Below the pieces are notes generated by a model, which made no database searches, was not told the DNA's origin, and worked only from the letters and a program-made list of their open reading frames with translations. Positions 10,120-19,999 of a stretch of 64,000 bases of DNA are shown in pieces (within the stretch, counting starts at the first letter, position 1; each line of letters opens with the position of its first letter). Source of the stretch: Puccinellia tenuiflora (taxonomy: Eukaryota > Streptophyta > Magnoliopsida > Poales > Poaceae); contig QRDG01001508.1 of the NCBI GenBank assembly GCA_012064385.1, positions 504,431-568,430 on the forward strand, written 5' to 3'. Position numbers and translations under genes: made by a program.

Positions 10120-10278
10120 ATAAAAGGTTCAATACATTAATTATTACACATCACCAACAACATCCCTATCTAGTGTTCACTTGTTTCTTCGTGTGTGTCC
10201 CTTTCTTCTGATTACGCCGTAGCCATGGACAATCTTCATCAGGCAAGAGAACTGCAATGGCGATCACAGACTCTGAAA

Positions 10279-10662
10279 CTAACTTCGACCAGTTCCTGAG
10301 CCGCGGGGTGCTGAGCCGCCGGCACTGCGCATCCAAAGAGAAGGAACCCTCACAGGGTCATAGCTCACGTGAGAAGGAACCCTCTGAAGAAACGACCACC
10401 TACTATCATACTGCCTATCCAATAGATACATGTAGCGACGGACATGCTCATCCTCCTCCCTGATACGGCGACGTACCTCCTCCTCGGGGGCCGGCTCCCT
10501 CTGCACCGAGCGTGGCCCACGCGACGGCCACCACAGAAGATCCGGGTCGACGATGTCACCCGTATTCCTCACCAAGCTGCATGTCCCGGAAGGTAGCACC
10601 TCCCAGTGCCAGCCCGGTGGAGCCCAGTCCCGCACATCGCCCCTCTGGTCCAACATGGACAT
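10279..10662 (-). CDS. Small CACTA-borne ORF B (127 aa), function unknown
   Basis: The ATG at 10662 gives MSMLDQRGDVRDWAPPGWHW and the frame runs 127 residues to a stop at 10279. It is rich in Arg, Glu, Trp and Pro (WWPSRGPRSVQ, EEEVRRRIREEDEHVRRYMY) with no recognised motif. It is not an evident copy of ORF A, although the sequence from about 10715 upstream is nearly the same as that before ORF A. In frame with it the reading continues upstream without another ATG. GC3-rich codon use supports coding, but expression and function are unknown. Confidence 0.45.
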   Translation of the reverse strand: MSMLDQRGDVRDWAPPGWHWEVLPSGTCSLVRNTGDIVDPDLLWWPSRGPRSVQREPAPEEEVRRRIREEDEHVRRYMYLLDRQYDSRWSFLQRVPSHVSYDPVRVPSLWMRSAGGSAPRGSGTGRS

Positions 10663-10814
10663 CGTCCCCGAGAACACCTTAGTCAAAAACACCTAAGTCA
10701 AAATTTTGTTACAATGGAAGAGTGATGAGGTTGCAGATGTGAGTTTAGATGTGATATGGCAATGGCGGCCAAGCCTACATATATATAGTGATAAATTGCG
10801 TGAAGACGAAGGCG

Positions 10815-11375
10815 GGAAGCGGTGGAAGAAGCACACGGATCGTGTGTTTCCTTCGAGCACTTGTGAGCCGTTGGATCAAGGGTGTGTTTCTTTAGAGCGC
10901 TTGTGAGCTGTTGGATCGTGTGCACACGGATCGTGTGTTTCTTTCAAGCGCTTATGAGCTGTTGGATCAGGGCCTTTAGTACCGGTTCGTGTTACCAACC
11001 GAGACGAAAGGGTCTTTCGTCCCGGTTGGAGGCACCAACCGGGACTATAGGCCTACCCTTTCGTCCCGGTTCGTGTTACCAACCGGGACTAAAGAAGCAC
11101 ACGGATCGTGTGTTTCTTTCAAGCGCTTGTGAGCCGTTGGATCAGGGGTGTGTTTCTTTAGAGCGCTTCTGAGCCGTTGGATCAGAAGCACACGGATCGT
11201 GTGTTTCTTTCAAGCGCTTGTGAGCTGTTGGATCAGGGCCTTTGGTCCCGGTTCGTGTTACCAACCGGGACTAAAGAAGCACACGGATCGTGTGTTTCTT
11301 TCAAGCGCTTGTGAGCCGTTGGATCAGGGGTGTGTTTCTTTAGAGCGCTTGTGAGCCGTTGGATCAGAAGCACAC
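10815..11375. repeat. Array of about 45-base units and accggg palindromes, copy 2 (expanded)
   Basis: This is the counterpart of 9122-9478. Units of the cacacggatcgtgtg...gttggatcag type start near 10832, 10879, 10924, 11098, 11146, 11188, 11280 and 11328, with accggg palindromes at 10975-11095 and 11240-11275. There are more units than in copy 1, so the array has expanded by local duplication. Confidence 0.7.
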
Positions 11376-11378
11376 GCC

Positions 11379-11898
11379 TATAAATAGCGACGTCCCTGCA
11401 GCGAAACGGCACCCAACGAGCGTCTACCTTTGCCACCGAACCCAATGGTTGGATTTAGCCTACCCGCTGGCATGTTCCCTAACACAAGCCCTCGGGTAGG
11501 TTGAATCCAACCACTGGATTAGGGTGACACAATGATGAATTGCCGAGGAGGTGGGAGTGGTGGTGGTGGAAGTGGTAGCCATGCCCCTCGGTCGGATCCA
11601 AGCAGCTCCAAGGCTCTCTGATGATCTACAACATTCCCAACACTTTTTGGGACGGTCGTTAGATCATCAGAGATGTCTTGGGGCTGTTTGGATCGAAGGT
11701 CGATTTGCTGCTCACGACGACGCGAGACGGATGCGCAAGCTTCCGGATGGGCAAAACCAGTGTTGGATCAGCCACATGACCCTATATGCAAATCATTCGG
11801 ATTCCCGTCATACAGCCCAACGGTGCATTTGATATGCAGGCACTCACGAGCCACCGTTGGGCTGTATGATGGGGAAACCGTGTGGATTTGATAAAAGG
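11379..11898 (+). ncRNA. Hairpin cassette 2: TATA box and three stem-loops, tandem copy of 9517-10127
   Basis: The TATAAATA lies at 11379-11386. Hairpin 1 (11440-11525) has lost 92 bases of its apical part but keeps the basal stem; hairpin 2 (11591-11698) appears essentially unchanged from copy 1; hairpin 3 is at 11789-11890. The distance between copies is 1771 bases to the right of the deletion and 1863 to the left. Differences from copy 1 in the stems keep pairing: one base-pair swap in hairpin 1 and one G-U in hairpin 3. A 93-residue plus-strand frame (9780 and 11551) is present in both copies but overlaps the hairpins. Confidence 0.5.
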
Positions 11899-11909
11899 TT
11901 TAATACATT

Positions 11910-12222
11910 AATTATTAAAGGGGCTTGTGAGCCGTTGGATCAGAGTGTGTTTCTTTCGAGTCCTTGTGAAGCTGTTGGTTCTCAAGCAGAAGATAAGGCA
12001 CACATATCAACGCTCCTTTTTTTCCCGGTTCCAGCTACCAACCGGGACTAAAGATGAAGATTTCCCCTATAAATACCAACCGGGACTAAAGACCGAATAC
12101 AAATTACATAAAAGGTTTAATGCATTTGGGAACACTCGATCATACATATATTAATTGTGTAATGCATTTGACAACACTCATACATAAAAAGTTTTTGAGA
12201 ACACTCATGCATTTGACATGAT
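11910..12222. other. Remnant repeat units and AT-rich spacer upstream of transposase 3' end
   Basis: Two degenerate units (ttgtgagccgttggatcag at 11927, ttgtgaagctgttgg at 11964) are followed by two accggg fragments (12020-12090) and a spacer with repeated 'aatgcatttg' and 'aacactcatacat' strings. No gene is visible. Confidence 0.45.
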
Positions 12223-12224
12223 CT

Positions 12225-15200
12225 CTATGATCGCTTCTTCGGCCGTAACCATGGAGTTTCTTCATTATGTAACGGGATGCTTGGGTCAGTTTTCACTGTG
12301 AATGGCGGAATTTCATCAAACTTATTATAGTCTGCTGACATGTCTGTCTTGTCCTCGACTCCCACGATGTTTCTTTTTCCTGAAAGAACTATGTGACGCT
12401 TTGGCTCATCGTGTGCTGTATTTGTTTCCTTATCTTTTCTTTTTTTCGGTCTGGAGCTCATGTCCTTCACATAGAAAACCTGAGCCACATCATTGGCTAG
12501 GACGAATGGTTCGTCTCTATACGCAAGATTCTTGAGATCCACTGTTGTCATTCCGTACAGCTGGTCTACCTTTACCCCTTCTCCATTCATGTTGACCCAA
12601 CTGCACCGAAACAAAGGACCTTAAAAGTAGGTCCATAGTCAAGTTCCCATATCTCCTCTATGTAACCATAGTATGTGTCCTTTTGTCCATTCTCGTCTGT
12701 TGCATCAAAGCGAACACCACTGTTTTGGTTAGTACTCTTTTTATCTTGGGCAATCGTGTAAAATGTATTCCCATTTATCTCGTACCCTTGGAAAGTCAAT
12801 ACAGTCGAAGATGGTGACGCGGCCAATAAGTAGAGTTGATCTCCAACATCGGTGTCATTCATGAGATGTAATCGCAACCAACTGCCGAAAGTCTCCATGT
12901 GTTTTTGATTAATCCAGGAGTCAGGCTTCCCTGGGTTTTTCGAGCGTACACTATTCTTGTGTACCTCGATATACGGAGCCACGAAGGTGGAACTTTGTAG
13001 AACTGTGTAGTGTGCTTGAGTGAAGGAATGCCCGTCCCTACATATCATTGCTTTCTTTCCTAGCGTGCCTTTTCCACTAAGTCTCCCCTCATGCCGCGAT
13101 TCAGGAAGACCAATCGACTTAATGTCAGGAATAAAGTCAACACAAAACTCAATGACCTCCTCTGTTCCATAGCCTTTGGAGATGCTTCCTTCTGGCCTAG
13201 CACGGTTATGAACATATTTCTTCAAGACTCCCATGAACCTCTCGAAAGGGAACATATTGTGTAGAAATACAGGACCGAGAATTGCAATCTCGTCGACTAG
13301 GTGAACCAGGAGATGCGTCATAATATTGAAAATGATGGGGGGAACACCAACTCAAAACTAACAAGACATTGGGCCACATCCTTCTGTAACCTTGTCAGAC
13401 TTTCTGGATCGATTACCTTCTGAGATATTGCATTGAGAACTGCACATAACTTCACAATGGGTACTCGAACATTTTCCGATAGAAGCCCCCTCAATGCAAT
13501 CGGAAGCAACTGCGTCATAATCACGTGGCAATCATGAGACTTCAGGTTTTGGAATTTTTTATCTGCCATATTTATTATTCCCTTTATATTTGACGAGAAG
13601 CCAGCCGGGACCTTGATACTGCTCAGGCACTCAAAAAATATTTCCTTCTCTGCTTTTGTAAGAGCGTAGCTTCTTAAGTAATGACGCCCTTTATCTGTAT
13701 GCTTGTTGTTTGGGTCTTTCATACGCTGCTGGTCCTCCCTTGCTTCCGGTGTATCTTTTGTCTTCCCATACACGCCGAGGAAGCCTAGCAGGTTTACGCA
13801 AATATTCTTTGTCACGTGCATCACGTCGATTGAAGACCGGACCTCTAGGACTTTCCAATAGGGTAGCTCCCAAAATATAGATTTCTTCTTCCACATGGGC
13901 GCGTGTCCGGTAGCGACGTCTTTCGGAACAGAATGACCGCCAGGACCCTTTCCAAAGATTACTTCTATGTCCTTGACCATACCAAATATAACATCACCAT
14001 CAGGGAGCTTAGGCTTCTTCCGGTGATCTGCCTCACCATTGAAATGCTTGCCTTTCTTTCTTACGGGGTGACTGCCTGGAAGAAATTGACGACACCCCAG
14101 GTACACGACCTTCTTACATTTTTCCAAATATGTACCTTTAGTCTTATCTAAACAGTGCGTGCATGCGTTGTATCCCTTGTTTGACTGTCCTGAAATGTTA
14201 CTAAGAGCAGGCCAATCATTGATGGTTACGAACAGCAACGCTCGTAGGTCAAATTCCATCTGTTTGTGCTCATCCCACACACGTACACCTGGTATGGCCC
14301 ACAACTGCAAAAGTTCATCAACTAATGGCCTTAGGTACACATCAATGTCGTTGCCGGGTTGCTTCGGGCCTTGGATGAGAACTGGCATCATAATGAACTT
14401 CCGCTTCACGCACAACCAAGGAGGAAGGTTGTAGATACATAGAGTCACGGGCCGGGTGCTGTGACTGCAGCTCTGCTCCCCAAAAGGATTCATGCCGTCT
14501 GTACTTAGACCAAACCATAAGTTCCTTGCTTCACCTGCAAAGTCCGGGAACTCTCTCTCGATTTTTCTCCATTGAGACCCATCGGCGGGGTGTCTCAACT
14601 TCCCGTCTTTCTTACGCTCTTCTTTGTGCCATCGCAACAACATGGCATGCTCTTTGTTTCTGAACAGACGTTTCAACCGTGGTATTATAGGAGCATACCA
14701 CATAACCTTAGCAGGAATCTTCTTCCTGACGGGCTCGTCATCGCCCTCAACATCACCAGGATCATCTTGTCTGATCTTGTATCGCAGTGCATTGCATACC
14801 GGACATGCATCCAAATTCTCATACTCCTCACCGCGGTAAAGGATGCAGTCATTGATGCATGCATGTATCTTCTGCACATCTAATCCTAGAGGGCAGATAG
14901 CCTTCTTTGCTTCGTACGTAGTCTCGGGCAGTTCGTTATCCTTTGGAAGCTTCGGCTTCATTATTTTCAGTAACTTTTCAAATCCCTTGTCAGATAAACC
15001 AGTCTCTGCCTTCCATTTTAGCAATTCCAGTGTGGTACCGAGCTTTGTGCTGCCATCTTCGCAATTTGGGTACAACAACTTTTTGTGATCCTCTAGCATG
15101 GCCTCCAACTTCAGCTTCTCCTTTTCTGTATCGCATTCTCGTTGTACATCGGAAATGACCCGACCAAGACCATCAGCATGCTCATCTGGCGTCCGTTGTT

Positions 15201-15693
15201 CTTCACCACCTTCTTCTTCATTGTCTTCCATCGCAGTATCACCGTATTCTTCAGAGAACATACGATAGTTCTCATCATCATTTTCTTCTTCATCGTCTTC
15301 CATCATAACCCCTCTTTCTCCGTGCTTGGTCCAACAATTATAGCTGGGCATGAAACCTCTCCGAAGCAGGTGGCCTTGAATGGTTCTCGACGAAGAGTGC
15401 TCCTTAACGTTCCGACAGTCCACACATGGACAAGGTATAAAACCATCATATTTGTTTGCCTCAGCCACATGGATTAATTTATGCAGGCCTGTAATAAAAT
15501 CAGAACTGCGTCGGTCGCCGTACATCCATCGCTGCCGTTTATCCATCTGCATATCATATAATTAAGTTTATCAAATACAATTAGAATAACATATTGAATA
15601 CTAAAATGACCACCGTACATCGACACATGCAATATTTCTGTATCAATTATAGATGAGAAGGATAAAGTTGCTAACCTCGGTCGAGGATATCAT
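12225..15693 (-). pseudogene. CACTA transposase (TNP2/En-Spm type) gene with two single-base frameshifts
   Basis: The main exon starts at 15546 (MDKRQRWMYG) and carries, in order, the transposase-associated N-terminal domain (PCPCVDCRN, HLLRRGF), the acidic linker, the Transposase_21/TNP2 core (STDGMNPFGEQSCSHSTRPV, NDWPALSNISGQSNKGYNAC, SIDVMHVTKN), DUF4218 (HLLVHLVDEIAILGPVFLHN, MFPFERFMGVLKKYVHNRA) and DUF4216 (DEPFVLANDVAQVFYVKD). A short 5' exon MISSTE at 15693-15676 with a good donor is possible. The frame shifts near 13335, where a T is missing before NIMTHLLVH, and again near 12616, where a C is missing in FKVPLFRC. The rest is open to the stop at 12225. It is therefore recently inactivated. 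Confidence 0.9.
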
Positions 15694-15849
15694 TTTGTGT
15701 GAACTTAAGTGTGGCTCGGGAATTTCATCGAACACATCTTGTGCGTGGCAAAGGAAATAAAAACTAGCACCCACTTCCCACCAATCCGAGAAAAAAAATA
15801 ACAGAGTAGAGAAAAAGACGGGGTGGGGTTACGTTATATAGGCAGGGGA

Positions 15850-16123
15850 GGGGCATTCGTCCCGGTTCGTGGCACGAACCGGGACCAAAGCTCGGGCATT
15901 CGTCCCGGTTCGTGGCACCAACCGGGACCAAAGCCTCCGCGAAGCTTTGGTCCCGGTTCGTGCCACGAACCGGGACGAATGCCCCCAACCGAACCGGGAC
16001 CAATGCTCCACGGGCCCCTGGCAGCTCGAACCGGGACCAATGCCAGGCATTGGTCCCGGTTTATCAGTCAACCGGGACGAATGCAAATTCAGCAGCGTCC
16101 GAAAGGGTGTTTTTCTACTAGTG
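15850..16123. repeat. Right subterminal repeats and terminal inverted repeat of the CACTA element
   Basis: At least six 'cccggttcgtgg...aaccgggac' units in both directions occupy 15855-16080. After 'gaaagggtgtttttctacta' comes gtg, so the element ends at 16123. The 3-base target duplication cannot be tested because the other end is outside the window. Confidence 0.85.
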
Positions 16124-17951
16124 TTGTCCGCGCAGATCCCCTCCGGTGGTGGCGTTCCCTGGGGCTTCACCGACCTGCGCCGCTGCGCGCGATCTTCCCT
16201 GCACCACGGCCAGATCCAGGTATGCGGTGGATCTGGATGCAGTTCAATAAGTGGATAATACAGAGGTTCTTCGCGGCGGCGCCGGCGTTCCCGGCAGTAG
16301 TCTCTTCGGAGGCAATGCTCGGTGACTTCCCGTCTGCGGTGTGGTGGGCTCCGGCGATCCAATGTTTGGGGAGCTTCAGCAGCGGCGCGCCATCGTCAGC
16401 TCCGGCTCGTCGTCGTCGTCGGGATCCAGAGGGCTTCCTTATAATTTTTCCTTTGTTTCTAGACCTTTCTGTAAGTTCGGAGAATTAATATATCATCCCT
16501 TTCGCAAAAAAAATTATAAGGCCAACTCATATTGTTTTTCTAGAGTTTGTATTTAAAAATCATCTTGCAACCAAAGTATATGTGCTAGTCGGTAGAAGAA
16601 CATAAATCCCATGGTCAGCTTTTGAAGGGCGAACACTCCCGAGAGAGATTTGTTTTCTTTTTTTTATCGGTAAAAAAACCCGGACACAGGCACATAGCAA
16701 GGCGTGTCTTTCCCTTCTAATATTATCGATACCCGTGTGAGTACCAATTATTCAGCTACCAATGCATTTTGCATTATTACACGAACTAACAAACATGCCC
16801 GTGCGTTGCAACGGGAGAGGAAAAAAATGATTACCCAATAGCATGATATTTGCTCTGTGAACACCCACATCACCGTCTTGCCTCGTTGGTTTTGAACGGC
16901 CGTGTTGTGCTTCGAAGTTATGATAGTATGCATAGCCACCCTTCTTGGACGTCATTTTTTTTTAAACGGAGGCGGGCTTTCTCTCTCATCGAGCCTGACC
17001 CCACTGTTGCCGCAACCCGATGTTCCATGTGCGGAAGGTGTGGCCTGAAACGCCGACGACAACAACATCGGTCGAGTTTGTTGAAAACATGTTGGGCAGA
17101 CACTCATCAGTGAGGTGTGAACGGCGCATGGAGCCACGAAGAAAAAGCTACCGACTCCTCGCACATAGAATATCATGATGCCCACGTAAAAAAACTGTTC
17201 AATTTTTTGATATTTCAAAATGTTTTTTCAGGAGCATATGCTACCACGTGTCAAAGTGAATTTCCTTGAGATTTTGGGTTACATAACATCCTTTTGTGAC
17301 TAAAATAATCAATTTGCTCCGTAGTGAGAATTAGACAGTTTTTCCATCATGTAAATAAAAATTAGTAATGCTACACCTACGGTAGATCCTACGGAAAAAC
17401 TCCTACGGCCGGGATGACGTGCGGTCCAACGTGGAGGCCAGGATCACTGAGTGTGAGAATATCTCGGAGCATATTTACAAGTTAACACCTTAACTTGATA
17501 TTGTATCTCTTAATATATTCAATTAGATCAGAGCTGATACAAATAAACCGTTTGCATGGCAAATGTCCTAAAGCACTTCTCTCGTGTACAGTGTACTTAT
17601 GCATTAAGTGCAAGCAAATCGTCCAAGAAACTGGGATACTCTTCAGCCATTTGAATTTACACCATAACAGTCATAAGTTTCATGCCACGGAAAAGCACAA
17701 GTGCTTAGAATTTGCCATGCATACCACGCCTGCAATGAAAGGATAACAAACAGCATAGGTCTGTATTCTGTATCATGGAGCACAGTTCCTTGGGCTTAAA
17801 ACTGAATCAAGTGGAAACGGGATTCAGCATTAGTATCCACGCTGCAACCAAGTGAAAGGCAATTATCTACTTACAAAAGCTTCAGCCATTATTATTAAAG
17901 GCAAATTCAGCATCCAAATGTGCATCTGGTAGGTAGAAGCATTGGTAACAT
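16124..17951. other. Intergenic repeat debris, no gene seen
   Basis: 16124-16470 is GC-rich with a (cgt)n stretch and looks like the leader of a retroelement. 16790-16815 contains 'cccgtgcgttgcaacggga', a string common in grass miniature elements. 16960-17130 is another GC-rich patch. 17370-17480 holds 'cctacggtagatcctacggaaaaactcctacggccgg'-type repeats. None has a convincing protein. Confidence 0.4.
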
Positions 17952-17967
17952 CATTCACCTCCTTGTT

Positions 17968-18806
17968 TTTTTTTTTTTTTGACAAACTGCATATATATTT
18001 CAGAAAATACAAAGTACACAGAACAATACATATGCCAGTACAGAGATATGCCAGGGGGGAACCCAAACCAACGCAACGGCGACGCCTTCACCGTCGCCGG
18101 AGAAGGCGATGCCACACCACCCACTAACCACCAGCCGAGAGGAACTACAGGCTTTGAAAGCAGGAGTCGTCCGCCGCACTGCGACGGAACCTAAGACGAT
18201 GAACGGGCAACACCGGCCCTCTCCTGGACGAAGATCCACGCAGCAGCAGCACCAAGACGGAGCGCCGACGACAGATCCGTCCTCCTTCGACCACCAAACC
18301 CACGCTGGCCGCGGAGCCACCCAAGCGGAAAGACCTCCGAACACATACCTCAGAAACCCTACGCCAACGATGGAGGAGTCGGCGGAGCATCGATAGGGGG
18401 CTCGAGGACGGGGTTCCCACATCGCGAAGGCGCCGTCGTCGCCACGCCGCCCACCGGGGGAAACATCCACAGATCCGTCGCCAACGCACCCGGCATCGAC
18501 GAGAGGGGGCCGGATCCGAGATGACCAAAAGGCCGGACGCACCGACGCCGCCCCCACCGAGACGCCACCGCCGGCCACACACACCCACACCCTATTTACA
18601 GCCCGGCAGCACAGATCCGGGGTTCCCCCACCCTTCCCCCGCCGCCGCGGGCGGAGAAGGAGGAGGGAACCACCGGCGGCGCCGGGGAGTCGGGGGGGAA
18701 ACTGCGGTCGCCCACTCACTCGCCTCTCTCAACTGTAGAAAGGGGAGGGGGAGGGGAAAGGGAACCGTTTGTTGGGCGCAAGAGATGGAAATGTACCGGC
18801 GTCCAG
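17968..18806 (-). mobile_element. Non-LTR retroposon copy with 16 bp target-site duplication
   Basis: CATTCACCTCCTTGTT occurs at 17952-17967 and again at 18807-18822. The segment between starts, on the minus strand, with a GC-rich leader and ends in 'gcagtttgtc' plus a run of A (T at 17968-17980 on the plus strand). A long matching duplication with a poly(A) tail is diagnostic of LINE-driven retroposition. A 239-residue frame on the minus strand exists but is Arg/Gly/Ser-rich by composition and not recognisable. The element may be a non-autonomous LINE or a retrocopy of a transcript. Confidence 0.8.
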
Positions 18807-18822
18807 CATTCACCTCCTTGTT

Positions 18823-19999
18823 ACCGATGTGTACTGACCCACACGGTTTCTGCAGTGAGATAAACAGAGAGAGATCATGATGCGAGCCTGGGGTCGACAG
18901 CGAGAAGAATCAGGCGGACGACGGACACCGGGGCGGCGCTGGGAGAAGTAGAGAGGTGGTGGGGATCCAGGGCGGCTCGCACCGCCTGGAACCAAGGCAG
19001 CAGGGCGGGAGCCTGCCGGCAGCGGCCCGTGAACGCAGCGGCAGCGGAGTTGCCTGAATCAGCGCGAGCTGCAGTACGACGAGATGTCCGGAGACCGGGA
19101 CGGTGTCGGGCCCTGGCCGGTGAGCGGTGCAGGTGGGGCATCGGGCCTACACGGTTCAAACAGTGGAGCGCGAGAGCTCAGCAGCCGTCGGCAGGGCTCC
19201 TGGCGGCGCGTGTGGACGGGGGTGGTGCGTCAGCTCTACGGATTTGGCAGCCGGCCGCGGGGATGGGGCCTTGGCCGAGGGACGACCCGGACAGCGGGAG
19301 ATTTCCGTTCGTCCCCCGGACAGAGGGACGCGGGGCCGGTCGGCGAGACACAGGGAAGAACTACTCTGTGGTTCGATAGGGGCAAGGAAAGTGACGTGCG
19401 AATTCACGGAGTGCGGGTTGATTTAGCAATTTTGGAGGGACTAATATGCAAAACGGCGCGACGTACGGTGCAACCGTGCCAGACCTATCTCAGTTTAATA
19501 GTTTAGAAGATTAGATAAGCAACCTACATGGACTAAAAGACATACCGGGATAAAATGATTATCCTGATTTGCAGATAAAATTATAAGAGATCGAAAAATA
19601 CAAAACGATTCCTAAGGTTTCCTGCAACCACCGTAACGAGCGGCCGCCGCTCAACTCTAGCGCCGCCGAGACGAACGCAGGAAGAGATGCTGCTGCGAAA
19701 TGCATTGTGAGTTTTGGTTTTTTGGCACTTCCACTTACATATTTTGCTAGCCTTTTCGGTGCTGCGCAATGCCCTCTCTCGCATTGAGATTGGTGCATAC
19801 TTCGCGAGTACATCCAACTCCGTAGGAGAACTTTATCTTGTTCTCCTACACATAAGCCAACTATCTCCCTCAAAACAGCCATCATACCTACCTATCACGG
19901 TATTTCCATAGCCGTTCTGAGATACATTGCCATGCAACATCCATCATTACATTATATGACTTGATGTCGTTCTTCCTTACCATATAGTTTGCTTGATCA
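18823..19999. other. GC-rich then mixed stretch, nothing recognised
   Basis: 18870-19400 is GC-rich on both strands with several short arginine-rich frames, none recognisable. It could be a leader exon of a broken gene or retroelement. 19560-19910 is ordinary sequence. No repeat borders were found. Confidence 0.35.

Larger units (their letters stand above)
1651..16123 (-). mobile_element. CACTA (En/Spm, DTC) transposon, left end displaced by LTR insertion
   Basis: The right terminus ends in CTACTAGTG at 16115-16123, the inverse of a CACTAGTAG terminus. It is preceded by a dense set of inverted 'ggttcgtggcacgaaccggg' subterminal repeats (15850-16085). Equivalent repeats reappear at 1651-1725, where the LTR cuts in, so the left CACTA terminus must lie beyond the window. 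Between them are a TNP2-type transposase gene and a second gene with a Ulp1-like domain, both on the minus strand, as usual in autonomous CACTA elements. Both genes are now broken. An unusually large central block (7.5-12.1 kb) holds extra repeats, two small ORFs and duplicated hairpin cassettes. Confidence 0.88.

Noticed and set aside
9780..11832. Identical 93-residue plus-strand frames at 9780 and 11551
   Set aside because: They coincide with hairpins 2 and 3 and are alike because the duplication is recent; the predicted protein has no motif and other frames are similarly open.
12302..12535. Plus-strand frame opposite the transposase C-terminus
   Set aside because: Antisense shadow of the DUF4216-containing part of the transposase.
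18000..18719. 239-residue open frame on the minus strand
   Set aside because: It lies wholly inside the retroposon with the 16-base duplication, is Arg/Gly/Ser/Val-rich as expected of GC-rich DNA in any frame, and overlaps equal-length frames on the other strand.
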